30,773 nucleotides of DNA from Candidatus Bathyarchaeota archaeon (GTDB taxonomy: Archaea > Thermoproteota > Bathyarchaeia > Bathyarchaeales > DTEX01). The notes beneath the pieces were generated by a model. That model was not told the DNA's origin. It did not search any database and saw only the letters and a program-made list of their open reading frames with translations. A program made the position numbers and the translations under genes. Below, piece after piece: positions 1 through 8,601 of the stretch. The stretch spans positions 1 to 30,773 of the forward strand of contig JAGGUU010000041.1 of assembly GCA_021158305.1 (NCBI GenBank). The letters are read 5' to 3'. Position 1 is the first letter of the stretch; each line of letters starts with the position of its first letter.

Positions 1-48
1 CAGAGACATTAATGATTTAAGTTCATAATTCGGAATCCCCTCAGTCAT
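1..48 (-). CDS. Possible 5' end of a gene leaving the window
   Basis: An open minus-strand frame starts with an ATG at 48 and stays open to the left edge, giving 16 codons (MTEGIPNYELKSLMSL). A GAGGAG purine run lies directly before the ATG, closer than is usual for a Shine-Dalgarno site. The frame is too short for any family call and may be chance. The rest of 1-236 shows no gene; it holds only a weak 5-bp hairpin (CCTCT/AGAGG) at about 87-101. Confidence 0.2.
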   Translation of the reverse strand, partial: MTEGIPNYELKSLMSL

Positions 49-236
49 CTCCTCAGATGTAATCTTCCACGCTTCCGATTAAATCCTCTAAAGCAGAGGA
101 AAAACAAGTCTTCACCGCGAATCATCATCAAAAACAGATATGATATTGGCAAGTTTTGGGTCTTTTCGGCGTCGCCCTAATCAAGCTAGACGCTGGCTCA
201 TAACTCCCCAAGTAGATTCTCACGTATGATTAAGAT

Positions 237-770
237 TCACAATCCTCTATACGCGGAGAAGCTTGAGATCTTTCTTCTGATGTCTAAGCTATAGAGTAAC
301 GCTCCCGTGGAGTAGACCTGCTTCTTTCTGATACCTAGAGCTATCTCAATGAATTCTGGAATAACATGATTAATCATTATTGAGGACGGCTTCCCCCACC
401 TTATCTCGGGACAGGAAGGATCGATATAAACGTATAATCTTCTTCCTTTATAATTGAAGAGAGCTTCACGCGTCTTGCCATACTTTGGTCGATTCAATAT
501 TCTGAACGGCCAGAGCTTACATGCAATCGGCTTCATATCCTGAAGCGTGCATATGTATTTTCCGCCTATCCGAGAAAGGAATATGCATGAGCCATCCGGC
601 TTCTTTCCAAGGTATAGCTTGTTCAGCCCTGCTCTCGTAACTCCAACGCCGAACCTTTGTACTATTCTAAGCCACTCATCAAACTTTAACACAACATCGT
701 AATTCATGCAGCATAATCCGCATCCCGTGCAACGCCACGAGTTAACATAGCTCCAAGGAAGGGGAATCAA
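237..770 (-). CDS. YkgJ-type CxxCxxCC cysteine-cluster protein
   Basis: This 177-residue protein carries the hallmark of the YkgJ / UPF0153 'zinc- or iron-chelating' family: an N-terminal CxxCxxCC cluster (C14, C17, C20, C21), then further cysteines in the family contexts DGSCIF, YICTLQ and IACKLWPF. Members are presumed to bind a metal or Fe-S cluster; no reaction is established for this group, so the function is open. There is no signal peptide or membrane segment, so it is probably cytoplasmic. The start is a TTG at 770 preceded by GGAGG with 7-nt spacing, which makes this start convincing. A separate aKMT-like gene lies 95 bases upstream on the same strand. Family call firm, biochemical role unknown. 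Confidence 0.8.
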   Translation of the reverse strand: MIPLPWSYVNSWRCTGCGLCCMNYDVVLKFDEWLRIVQRFGVGVTRAGLNKLYLGKKPDGSCIFLSRIGGKYICTLQDMKPIACKLWPFRILNRPKYGKTREALFNYKGRRLYVYIDPSCPEIRWGKPSSIMINHVIPEFIEIALGIRKKQVYSTGALLYSLDIRRKISSFSAYRGL

Positions 771-865
771 TGAGAACCCTCCATTCCTTAAACTTCGTCG
801 CTACTGACTAATGCAACCATTTACATCATGCTTCTCCCTCTTACAAACCGCTGAGGAGCAGTATC

Positions 866-1339
866 TCATCTCCGATAGAGATAGAGTGTGTGGGAAGGAA
901 ATCCAAGCCTCGGATTCTCACAGAACTTTTCAACCTTCGCTGGCTCCCATCCCGTGATCTTATAATCATGTGAAACAACTCTGGCTCCTCTCTTCAGCTC
1001 AGCTTCAAGCTTAGGCCTAACCTTCTCGTTAGCGCTTGTGGTCAGATATAAGTAAACCACATCTGCATCGGTTAATGAGACATTGAATAGGTCGTCATTG
1101 ATGATCTTAATCCTATCCTGCAGACCGAGCTCCCTAATCCTCCTCATTGCACGTCTAGCTAGGTCCTCCCTCAACTCAACTCCAACGCATCTGGCTCCGA
1201 ACTCCTTAGCCGCAATTATGACTGGTCCGCCGTCGCCTGCTCCGAGATCATAGAAGAGTTCACCCGGCTTCAACTCGGCGAGCGTTAGAAGTCTACGTAT
1301 AACTGGCATCGGGGAGGCTACAAAGGGTGATATAAACAT
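866..1339 (-). CDS. aKMT-like class I SAM-dependent protein-lysine methyltransferase
   Basis: A compact 157-residue Rossmann methyltransferase. Motif I reads YDLGAGDGG (about residues 30-38), followed by the acidic VGVELRE strand and the motif-IV region NDDLFNVSLTDADVVYLYL. The end, RVVSHDYKITGWEP then HTLYLY, resembles what I recall of the crenarchaeal lysine methyltransferase aKMT, a Dot1-related enzyme that methylates many proteins including chromatin proteins. The length also suits that family. The motif has GDGG where many relatives have GDGR. The ATG start at 1337-1339 follows an AGGATGTGA purine run, and an AATATTAG-like TATA lies about 35-45 nt upstream. Substrate is inferred from family only; another small-molecule or protein methyltransferase remains possible. 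Confidence 0.7.
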   Translation of the reverse strand: MFISPFVASPMPVIRRLLTLAELKPGELFYDLGAGDGGPVIIAAKEFGARCVGVELREDLARRAMRRIRELGLQDRIKIINDDLFNVSLTDADVVYLYLTTSANEKVRPKLEAELKRGARVVSHDYKITGWEPAKVEKFCENPRLGFPSHTLYLYRR

Positions 1340-1412
1340 TTTAAGTCACATCCTTTTCTTTAAATCAGAGAACTAATATTTCTACGTTACGTTCTATGCT
1401 GGGAGTACATGC

Positions 1413-4301
1413 TTATAGAAATCTTCTCTTCAAAGATTCTCTTTCAGCTTCGAGCACTAATTCGAAGAGCCTATCTGAGATACTGCTTTCCTTCTTTAGA
1501 ATCTCCCGGGCGTCCGATGGCCTCAACCCTCTGCCTGAAAGGACTATGGCTGCTGCTTTCCCATAGCTGGATATGAGATTAGCCGTCTGAACAGCTTCGT
1601 TTCTAAGCTTCCTCTCAGACTTCCTTAACTTCTGACCCTTCTTCTCAATAAGCACATAGGCATCTTTCTCTTCAACCCTTAACATTCCAAGCCTGTTTGA
1701 GCCGCATCTGGGACATTCGGGCTTCAGCGGAAGATCCCTTATCCTGATAGGCTCAATATAGCCCCAGCAACTTGTGCATACGAAGATTCTGGTTTCATCG
1801 AGGAGCCTCGCCTTCGCGGACTCTAATAGTATCCGCCTCATCTTCTCAGGAGGAATCAAATCCGTCTTCATGCTTACCTTCTCAATTCCGAGGCGGACAA
1901 GCGGAGACGGCTTATCCAAAGTCTCAACGTGAACAATCTCGATATCGCCCTCCCGTATTCTGCGGAAGACCTCTATCAGTCTCTTAAGGTCTAAATCCTT
2001 CATGAAGATCTCCTTAAGCGCCTCCTCATAGATCACGGTTCCCTCGAAGCTCCTTATCAAGCTCTGGAGGCTAACGCTGCTGAAGTCAACCTGCTTCTTC
2101 AAAGCTCCGAACCGCCTAGCCACGTGTATCAGTCTCCTCTTGAAGATCCCTGTTCTTTCGCAGGCGCGGGTAAGCATCTCCTTAATCGCCTCGGGAGAGG
2201 CATCTTTAACCTCGCTGATTATATCAATCAGTACTGCGGCGTCTACCTCTCCCGCCGTCTGAATCAGAATCCTATATGGATCATGCTGAGCTGCAACTGA
2301 ATATCCAGTCCTTTCGGAGATTATATGCCCCAGTAACTGTGCGAAGGCACGGTTCGTTAATGATCCAAAATGCGTCTGCAGGATGATGTAGTCCTCCCAC
2401 TCCTCAATAGTGATTCTCTCATCGGTTGGAACTGGATATCCCTTCTTAACTGTTTCAACGGTCTCGGAGATCGCGTCGAGAACTGTTTCCTTATCAGCAG
2501 GATACTTCTCAGCGAGCTTCTCAGCAATATCGTCTGGGCTTGATCCTTTACGCATCTCCTCCTCAACGAATCTTCTTATCTCCCCAACTTCCTGAGCCAC
2601 CTCGTATGGAACCGGTATCTCTTCTCCAACCCAGCTTGGTATAGCCCCCGTTGGGTCATCCACGGGCTTCACGTAGATTCTATCAGCGATTATATTCACG
2701 ATCTTCCATGGGCTTCCACGTATGACAAACTTTACGCCGGGTCTCCCATACTCGGCGACAAACGCCTCATCTAGCAGTCCGACGGCGGTATCCGACTCTC
2801 TATCTATGACGATGTAATGTTTCTCATCAGGTATCATCGATAGGTTATCGAAGAAATATTCATACATGGGCTTTGAACGTCTAGGCTTAAGCATAAGATT
2901 CTCCTCCTGAACCACCCATGCGAACCTCGGATATCTCTCATGCATGTATTCGGCTATTCGCTGAATATCTTCGACTGTCAAGTTCCTGTAGGGATAGGCT
3001 CTCCTGAAGATCTCGAGGATCTCTTGGAAATAGACTCTCCTCCGCTTCATCAAGTGAGCAACTATCTGATTCGTTAATACATCGAATGGCTTCTCCGGTA
3101 TCTCAACGGGCTCCAGCTCCTCAGCATAAGCTCTCCTTCCAATAACGAGAGATTCTAAAGTATCATCTGAATCCATAGTTATGATTATTCCCTTGGCAAC
3201 GCCGCCTATTCTGTGACCGCTTCTACCAACCCTCTGAATGAGACGGGTAACTTGTCTTGGACTCATATACTGGATTACGAGATCTATTCTTCCAATATCT
3301 ATACCGAGCTCCAGAGAGCTCGTGCATATCAACCCCTGAAGATCGCCGGCTTTAAGTCCCTGCTCAGCCGCGATTCTCGAGGGCTTAGCTAGAGATCCAT
3401 GATGAATCGAGACTGGAAAATCTGCATCCCAAACCTTGAATCGACTTGCCAAAACCTCAGAGATAGTCCTCGTATTCGTGAATAACAGAACGGAGTTGTG
3501 CTGTTCAATCAGCTTACGTATGATTCGGAGGCGAGCGGCGACTTCAGGATGGGTATAAAGAGCCGATGCAAGCGTGAAGTCTTCCGGCTCAGGCTTTGGA
3601 TATAATATTTTCAGACGCATGTGACGGGCAACTGGAACCTCGACAACGTCGATAGGCCTATTATTTCCGGCTAGAAACTGAGCAACCTTCTCAGGAGTGC
3701 CTATTGTGGCAGATAACCCTATGATCTGAAACTCCCTACGAGTTATTTCGCGGAGCCTCTCAAGCGCAAGCGAGAGCTGGCTTCCACGCTTGTTATCGGC
3801 TAACTCATGCACCTCATCTACAATAACCCATCTTACAGATTGGAGATGGCGATGGATAGTCCAGCCGAATAGCATCGCCTGAAGAGTTTCAGGAGTCGTT
3901 ATCATTATATCAGGTGGACTGCGTGACTGCCGCGCTCTTTCACTCACATCCGTATCGCCGTGTCTGACTGCGAGTTTAAGATCCAGCTTGTTACACCACC
4001 ATTCCAGACGCTCAAGCATATCGCGGTTTAGGGCTCTGAGAGGCGTTATGTAAAGAACCTTTATCCCCGGCTCGCTTCTGGAAATCTGGATGAGATTATT
4101 CAGCACTGGAAGCATCGCCGCCTCAGTCTTCCCAGTTGCTGTAGGAGATATCAACAGGACATTCTTTCCCTCAAGAATCTTTGGAATAGCCTTCCGCTGA
4201 GGCTCAGTCGGCCTCCTAAAGTTTCGTTCCTCAAGTAACCTACGTATAGGCCGAACTAGCATGCTGAAAACATCGTCTTCCTCAAGTTGGCTGCTTGGCA
4301 A
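1413..4301 (-). CDS. Lhr-type superfamily 2 DEAD/DEAH-box helicase
   Basis: A 962-residue SF2 helicase of the Lhr family, ATP-dependent motors acting on nucleic acid in archaeal repair and RNA metabolism. Visible in order: Q-like PTEPQ (31-35), Walker A SPTATGKTE (52-60), TPLRALNRD (motif Ia), TPETLQ (Ib), DEVH (162-165), GLSATIG (motif III), the second RecA domain ending in QRVGRSGHRIGG (motif VI), then the long Lhr-specific winged-helix and C-terminal region. A zinc ribbon occurs near the end (C842, C845, C863, C866), then a charged tail. The start appears to be TTG at 4301, because GAGGAG sits just upstream; an internal ATG at 4262 is the alternative. Which Lhr subgroup it belongs to cannot be settled by eye. 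The gene seems monocistronic and is divergent from the Sso10a-like gene. Confidence 0.9.
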   Translation of the reverse strand: MPSSQLEEDDVFSMLVRPIRRLLEERNFRRPTEPQRKAIPKILEGKNVLLISPTATGKTEAAMLPVLNNLIQISRSEPGIKVLYITPLRALNRDMLERLEWWCNKLDLKLAVRHGDTDVSERARQSRSPPDIMITTPETLQAMLFGWTIHRHLQSVRWVIVDEVHELADNKRGSQLSLALERLREITRREFQIIGLSATIGTPEKVAQFLAGNNRPIDVVEVPVARHMRLKILYPKPEPEDFTLASALYTHPEVAARLRIIRKLIEQHNSVLLFTNTRTISEVLASRFKVWDADFPVSIHHGSLAKPSRIAAEQGLKAGDLQGLICTSSLELGIDIGRIDLVIQYMSPRQVTRLIQRVGRSGHRIGGVAKGIIITMDSDDTLESLVIGRRAYAEELEPVEIPEKPFDVLTNQIVAHLMKRRRVYFQEILEIFRRAYPYRNLTVEDIQRIAEYMHERYPRFAWVVQEENLMLKPRRSKPMYEYFFDNLSMIPDEKHYIVIDRESDTAVGLLDEAFVAEYGRPGVKFVIRGSPWKIVNIIADRIYVKPVDDPTGAIPSWVGEEIPVPYEVAQEVGEIRRFVEEEMRKGSSPDDIAEKLAEKYPADKETVLDAISETVETVKKGYPVPTDERITIEEWEDYIILQTHFGSLTNRAFAQLLGHIISERTGYSVAAQHDPYRILIQTAGEVDAAVLIDIISEVKDASPEAIKEMLTRACERTGIFKRRLIHVARRFGALKKQVDFSSVSLQSLIRSFEGTVIYEEALKEIFMKDLDLKRLIEVFRRIREGDIEIVHVETLDKPSPLVRLGIEKVSMKTDLIPPEKMRRILLESAKARLLDETRIFVCTSCWGYIEPIRIRDLPLKPECPRCGSNRLGMLRVEEKDAYVLIEKKGQKLRKSERKLRNEAVQTANLISSYGKAAAIVLSGRGLRPSDAREILKKESSISDRLFELVLEAERESLKRRFL

Positions 4302-4444
4302 GGCTCCTCTACCGAAATGAGTAGGACAGATATAAAGAGACCTCGCATTAAAATATTATGGGACACATGCTTAAATGATTATTTGATGATGATGCTCCAG
4401 CATGGATGAACTAAACGGCATACTGAAACTGAAAGTTCATAAAG

Positions 4445-4452
4445 CTTATAAA
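4445..4452 (+). promoter_or_regulatory. TATA box of the Sso10a-like gene
   Basis: CTTATAAA is centred about 38 nt before the ATG at 4487, which predicts a transcript with a leader of roughly 10-15 nt. The purines GAGGG just before the ATG could serve as a short ribosome site. Position and sequence only; no start-site data. Confidence 0.45.
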
Positions 4453-4486
4453 CGGATATGTAGTAACCTACGGTTCGGCGAGGGAA

Positions 4487-4783
4487 ATGGCGAGGCGTTC
4501 ACAGTTCGAGATCTACCTTGACATTTTGAAGGCAGTCGCTGAGGGAAAGAGGAAGCCGACTCACATAATGTATCGAGCTAACCTTTCATGGACAAGGCTG
4601 AAGAAGTACCTCGACTTCCTCATTGCTCAGGGTCTATTAAAGGAGACAATTAATAATTCCGCCACGACCTTCTCGTTAACAGAGAAAGGTAGAGAAGTTA
4701 TAGGCTACTACAGAAGGCTTGAGGGAGTACTTTACTCTAAGAAGCCGATTCTTCCACCAGAGGTATACGTACAATATAAGTAG
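4487..4783 (+). CDS. Sso10a-like winged-helix DNA-binding protein (HTH_45)
   Basis: A 98-residue winged-helix protein. The pattern FEIYLDILKAVAEGKRKPTHIMYRANLSWTRLKKYLDFL is the typical N-terminal half of the archaeal HTH_45 / Sso10a family, and is followed by a wing (TTFSLTEKGREVIGYYRRLE) and a short helix. Family members bind DNA as dimers; some act as abundant nucleoid proteins and others as transcription regulators, so either role is possible here. The lack of any additional sensor domain fits a simple DNA binder. It stands alone on the plus strand between two minus-strand genes, with its own TATA box. Family assignment is fairly firm; the DNA target is unknown. Confidence 0.75.
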   Translation: MARRSQFEIYLDILKAVAEGKRKPTHIMYRANLSWTRLKKYLDFLIAQGLLKETINNSATTFSLTEKGREVIGYYRRLEGVLYSKKPILPPEVYVQYK

Positions 4784-4840
4784 CCTCGCATCAGCATAGA
4801 AGCAAACATCTCCAAAATATTTTCACTCTATAAAATAGAG

Positions 4841-6172
4841 TTACATCGTTGATTTCGTGAAGTTTAGGTCTTCAATCACGGCGTACGGAGTTAACGTTGG
4901 AACATCAACCTCCCACCATTTGATCCATCTCCGCGTTCGGCTGAGATCTCGGATATTCCTCAGGATGCGTAGCATGTTATCGCTTATCCTGAGCTCCCTA
5001 ACCGAAGACTCTATGGACCCATCTCTTATGAGGAATATTCCGTCTCTGGGAATCGTTGAGAAGTCACCCGTCCTATAGTTTTGATACCTCAAGTACCAGT
5101 CGTTAGTGACGTATATTCCTCTGTCAATCTCCGCTAGGAGATCCTCAAATGATTTCTCACCCGGCTCAACTATCAAGTTCCATGGATGCGGAGAGATCAG
5201 CCCCGCGTTTCCAGTCGTCTCAACGCCGTACTTCTTAGCCGTCATACTGTTATGCAGGTATCTCTTAAGGACTCCCCTCTCTATTATTACATTTCTCCTT
5301 GTAGGAACGCCTTCATCATCAAAGGCTCTAGCACCATAGGAACCTGCGACTGTGGGATCATCAATTAGGCTTAGTTTTTCACAGGCAACTTGAGAGCCCA
5401 CTTTATCAACAAGAAATGACTGGCCGATATCCACGAGAAACGCGGATGAGAGTATGCCGACTTGGCTGATTAAATCAGCGAAGACAAGCGGTCCAAGGAG
5501 GGCGGTGAATCTTCCTGGTTCTCCGAGTTTAGGATTCGAGGCAGCTGCGGCTATCTCCCCGGCGATCCTTCCAGCTTCTGAGGGGTTGAATTCATCCTCA
5601 TCGCCGCTGATCGAGACGAAGTGTCCAGAGGAGATATCGGATGTGAATGCTCTAACCGATATATCTAGTGCTCCCCTCTCTTGACTTGCATACACATTAC
5701 CTGACGTAGCTAGCACGGTTCTCTCAACAAACGCATTCAGCGTTCCCGCTACCTTCTTAGCTCCCTCCTTCAACGCGGCGTTTATAGCTTCTTCAACGTA
5801 ACCGACGAGTTTATCCGGGTTAAGGGAGACCTTGGAACCCCTAAGTAGCTTCGGATCGTAGCTGAAGGGACCTTCAGGTAAAGGAGCATAGAGTTCGCTC
5901 GGCGGCGTCATCCTAGCTATTTTGATAAGCCTTTCAACGGTCTTCTCGAGGCTTCGAGTTGAAGAGAACGGAATAGTTGTGGCGGCTCTCCGCCTCTTAA
6001 TCATTAAGAATATGTCCACTGTTAACTCGTCATAAAACTTAGAGATCGTCACCTCATTGTTTGAGAATCTAATCATAATGTGCTGTCTATCATGGATGTT
6101 CGCAACCGCATCAGTAGCTCCTCTCCTTAACGCTAAATCAACAATATATGATGCCGCCTCATCCTTCTTCAT
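4841..6172 (-). CDS. tldE: TldE/PmbA-family subunit, partner of TldD
   Basis: A 443-residue protein of the TldD/PmbA fold. It lacks the HExxxH metal motif present in its neighbour: the equivalent stretch reads LLGPLVFADLISQVG. This identifies it as the non-catalytic TldE (PmbA) subunit, which in bacteria and archaea forms a heterodimeric metalloprotease with TldD that digests unfolded peptides entering the cavity. Conserved family text such as DEGVPTRRNVIIERGVLK and HNSMTAKKYG is present. Its ATG lies 3 bases after the tldD stop, and the AGGAGG at the end of tldD can serve as its ribosome site, so the two are clearly translated from one mRNA. The substrate in this organism is unknown. Confidence 0.88.
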   Translation of the reverse strand: MKKDEAASYIVDLALRRGATDAVANIHDRQHIMIRFSNNEVTISKFYDELTVDIFLMIKRRRAATTIPFSSTRSLEKTVERLIKIARMTPPSELYAPLPEGPFSYDPKLLRGSKVSLNPDKLVGYVEEAINAALKEGAKKVAGTLNAFVERTVLATSGNVYASQERGALDISVRAFTSDISSGHFVSISGDEDEFNPSEAGRIAGEIAAAASNPKLGEPGRFTALLGPLVFADLISQVGILSSAFLVDIGQSFLVDKVGSQVACEKLSLIDDPTVAGSYGARAFDDEGVPTRRNVIIERGVLKRYLHNSMTAKKYGVETTGNAGLISPHPWNLIVEPGEKSFEDLLAEIDRGIYVTNDWYLRYQNYRTGDFSTIPRDGIFLIRDGSIESSVRELRISDNMLRILRNIRDLSRTRRWIKWWEVDVPTLTPYAVIEDLNFTKSTM

Positions 6173-6175
6173 GCT

Positions 6176-7636
6176 TCATCCTCCTAAGATCACTCCTCTC
6201 AACCTTACATGAGGCCCTCCAACCCAGACAGGGATTCCCTGTAGCGGATCTCCCTTACCACAATATGCAGCTTGAAACTCCAAGTCTCTGCCGACCGCGT
6301 CTACTGAGGACCATAAACCTATCGTAGTCACTTCTAAGACGGGATTTCTAATTCTCTCCTTGATCTCTCCCTTCGATATTCTATAGGCTTCGAGCCCCAC
6401 GTAGCGCTGGTTAAATCTTCTATCATCAATATTCCATTCCATGAAGCTCCTAATATATACGCCTTCCTTCACGTCCTCTAAGAGCTCCTCCACCGAGTAA
6501 TCTCCAGGCTCAAGATACGTGTTAGCCATCCTGACTATGGGCTCCCTGTCAAAGGCTGAGGCCCTAGCGGATCCATTACTCTTGACACCGAAGACGCTTG
6601 CAGTCTCCCTATTATGGAGAAACTCATTTATTACGCCCTCCTTTATAAGCATGCGTTTTCTAGCCTTAACGCCTTCATCATCATATAGGTAGAAGCCGAA
6701 GGAGCCGTCTAGCGTAGGATCATCCACAACATTTACGAGACGTGAGCCAACCCGTAAGCCTATCGAGTCCTTTTTGAGATATGTCTCTCCGGCCTGAGCT
6801 GCTTCTCTCCCTAGGATTCTGTCAGCTTCACTAGGGTGGCCTGAGGATTCATGACAGATGAGGCCGACGAGTTCAGGTCCGAGGATGACATCAGTCTTTC
6901 CGGAGGGACTCTTCCCGGCGGATAGGAGTATCTCAGAGAGGGTTTCAGCTTCCTTCTCGATGAGACTTGGCAGGCTCCATCTCTCCACGATCTCCCAGCC
7001 ACCGGAGCCTCCGAGGTCAAAGAATCTCTGAGCCGACCCCTTCTGTGGATGGAAGGCCGTCATTAGCATGGAGAAGGCAGCTCTTGGGATAAGGCTATAA
7101 ACGTATGCTCCATCACTTGATGCTACAAGCTTTTCAGTCATCCACGTATCGATCGTCATGCTACATGCTGGAACCTTAACATTTCTTTCAGCAGCCTCTT
7201 CCACGGCCCGCTTATATGCTTCCTTGAGCAAGCTAGTTTTCGACTCAATATCTACTGAATCAAAGCCGATACGCTGTTTAACTTCCATCTTAACATTTCC
7301 TAAACTACTATCATCCATTGAGACTTTTTCATGCATGATCCTCGCTGACGCACGTGCCATTTTAAAAGCTCTGCTTGAGGCAGCTTTAACATCCCTTCTT
7401 GTAAGGCTATCTGTCGACGCGAATCCAAGAGCTCCATCCACAAGCACCCTTATGCTTATGCCCTTCTTCTCCTCAAGTACAGCAGCTTCTGGAAACCCGT
7501 TCTTCAAGATCACAGTTTCTTGAATGTCGCGCTGAAATCTCGCCTCAGCATACTCTGCTCCTAGGCTTCCCGCATAGTTCATGGCTAACTCGATTAGGTC
7601 TTCCAAGATTATTCTCCTCCTGCACAGAATATTCAT
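6176..7636 (-). CDS. tldD: TldD metalloprotease, catalytic subunit
   Basis: This 486-residue protein has the diagnostic zinc site HESSGH at 262-267, preceded by LGPELVGLIC and followed by PSEADRILGREAAQ, plus a conserved cysteine near the C terminus (C459 in AAYCGKGDP) that provides a further ligand in the family. It is the catalytic half of the TldD/TldE peptidase, a cytoplasmic enzyme cutting small or unfolded peptides. The length matches bacterial TldD. The ATG at 7634-7636 follows TTTAGGAG with about 4-nt spacing. tldE follows 3 bases after its stop, making a two-gene operon. An A/T-rich element around 7655-7668 may be the promoter. Confidence 0.92.
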   Translation of the reverse strand: MNILCRRRIILEDLIELAMNYAGSLGAEYAEARFQRDIQETVILKNGFPEAAVLEEKKGISIRVLVDGALGFASTDSLTRRDVKAASSRAFKMARASARIMHEKVSMDDSSLGNVKMEVKQRIGFDSVDIESKTSLLKEAYKRAVEEAAERNVKVPACSMTIDTWMTEKLVASSDGAYVYSLIPRAAFSMLMTAFHPQKGSAQRFFDLGGSGGWEIVERWSLPSLIEKEAETLSEILLSAGKSPSGKTDVILGPELVGLICHESSGHPSEADRILGREAAQAGETYLKKDSIGLRVGSRLVNVVDDPTLDGSFGFYLYDDEGVKARKRMLIKEGVINEFLHNRETASVFGVKSNGSARASAFDREPIVRMANTYLEPGDYSVEELLEDVKEGVYIRSFMEWNIDDRRFNQRYVGLEAYRISKGEIKERIRNPVLEVTTIGLWSSVDAVGRDLEFQAAYCGKGDPLQGIPVWVGGPHVRLRGVILGG

Positions 7637-7765
7637 CAGCTCCTAAAGTAATCTAAGAAAATATTAATTAAGTTAATGCGAACATTTCCTTATCTTATTA
7701 TAAAGTCTACGTTTGGGTAAGGCGCCTACGATGAATCCGCCGTTTAGAAGAAGAGATCTTCAGAG

Positions 7766-7990
7766 CTATGATCTTGACTTGTCAAGGTCTGGGAATCTGT
7801 AGACCCTCTGTAATACCCCTCTCTCCTTAAGCTCCTTAACGATGAGGTTACGTAGCCACTCGGACGGCGTTAACCCCTCCGTCTGAGATTCATGGATAAC
7901 AGCCTCTTTTATCGCTGAGGTAACACGTGTGCATAGAAGCTCTCCTTTAGTATCCCCTTCTATTCTAGGCAATCTCCATGCGTCCTCCAA
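7766..7990 (-). CDS. Small ribbon-helix-helix-type DNA-binding protein
   Basis: A 74-residue protein whose core ELLCTRVTSAIKEAV ... EGLTPSEWLRNLIVKEL follows the ribbon-helix-helix pattern: a short strand with alternating residues, helix A, a turn with TPSEW, and helix B. Such proteins bind DNA as dimers through the strand and act as repressors or antitoxins. No toxin gene flanks it, so a simple regulator is more likely; the target is unknown. The listed start is TTG at 7990. A second TTG 18 bases downstream, following GGAGG by 11 nt, is equally possible. A TTTTTAAG element about 25-30 nt upstream would place transcription very near the first TTG, so the message may be nearly leaderless. Confidence 0.6.
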   Translation of the reverse strand: MEDAWRLPRIEGDTKGELLCTRVTSAIKEAVIHESQTEGLTPSEWLRNLIVKELKERGVLQRVYRFPDLDKSRS

Positions 7991-8047
7991 GAATATATGA
8001 GCATTACATGCTTAAAAATCTCTTTTCCAAATTTCTGAAGAACTATC

Positions 8048-8428
8048 TTATGAGATTAAAATTTTAAAGAATCCATATAGAGATGTGAAGAATCCAGCCT
8101 GTAGTCCATAAATTTTAAGTGAGGGATACAGTAGATATGCTAGTACTCCTCCCAAAAAGATGCCGAATACTCCCTCAACGATGCCAACCTTATCCCTTTC
8201 TCCGGGAAGCCACTTAATTATCTTGCCACATCCATTACAGTGTATGTGGCGAAGAGAGTGTTCCGAGTTATAGCCTGAAATCTTCGCTTTGTTCAGATCT
8301 GTTAGACAGCCGCATCGTTTACAGCTTATATATCGCCTTTTACTGCGCGTTGGAACGAAAGGCTGCTTCAGCTCTAGCCTACTTTTTTCTCTGGAGAACG
8401 AGCGTCTCCTCTTTTCTGTAAGAAGCAT
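8048..8428 (-). CDS. Zinc-ribbon membrane protein of unknown function
   Basis: A 126-residue protein not recognised as a named family. The first 35 residues are strongly basic. A zinc ribbon follows, with C36-K-R-C39 (and C41) paired with C64-N-G-C67. Residues 81-100 (VGIVEGVFGIFLGGVLAYLL) and 107-125 are two hydrophobic stretches that look like transmembrane helices joined by a short turn, so the protein is probably a small inner membrane hairpin with its ribbon on the cytoplasmic side. The ATG start at 8428 has no clear Shine-Dalgarno site; a TTATAATT core centred about 25 nt upstream suggests a leaderless transcript. It follows the KaiC-like gene on the same strand but is 173 nt away. Confidence 0.6.
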   Translation of the reverse strand: MLLTEKRRRSFSREKSRLELKQPFVPTRSKRRYISCKRCGCLTDLNKAKISGYNSEHSLRHIHCNGCGKIIKWLPGERDKVGIVEGVFGIFLGGVLAYLLYPSLKIYGLQAGFFTSLYGFFKILIS

Positions 8429-8445
8429 GAACTCTATTCGTTCAC

Positions 8446-8461
8446 AAAAATTATAATTTTT
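8446..8461 (-). promoter_or_regulatory. A/T palindrome at promoter position of the zinc-ribbon gene
   Basis: AAAAATTATAATTTTT is a perfect 16-base palindrome whose centre is about 25 nt before the ATG at 8428. That is TATA-box distance for a leaderless transcript, and the symmetry could also serve a dimeric regulator. Two copies of CTATAATTC lie further out at 8527-8535 and 8540-8548, 13 bases apart. Function inferred from position only. Confidence 0.35.
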
Positions 8462-8473
8462 ATGAAGAAAAAT

Positions 8474-8496
8474 GTTATTTTTTCAATAACTTTTTT
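8474..8496. terminator. Small hairpin with T-runs, possible bidirectional terminator
   Basis: GTTATT (8474-8479) and AATAAC (8485-8490) form a 6-bp stem with a 5-base loop, followed on the plus strand by six T. Read on the minus strand the same stem is followed by ATTTTT. It lies 106-128 nt past the stop of the KaiC-like gene, so it could end that transcript. Archaeal termination needs mainly T-runs, so the stem may be incidental. Confidence 0.35.
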
Positions 8497-8601
8497 AAAT
8501 ATTCATGCAAAATACTTTTGTAGAATCTATAATTCTAACCTATAATTCATGTCATAAATCCGTAACTTTCAACAGAACCTAGAGTCCCTAGCGTTAGTTC
8601 A

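Noticed and set aside
7766..8428. A toxin-antitoxin pair made of the RHH protein and the zinc-ribbon membrane protein
   Set aside because: The order and 57-base gap are possible, but the membrane protein does not resemble a known toxin and has a metal ribbon; kept as separate genes.
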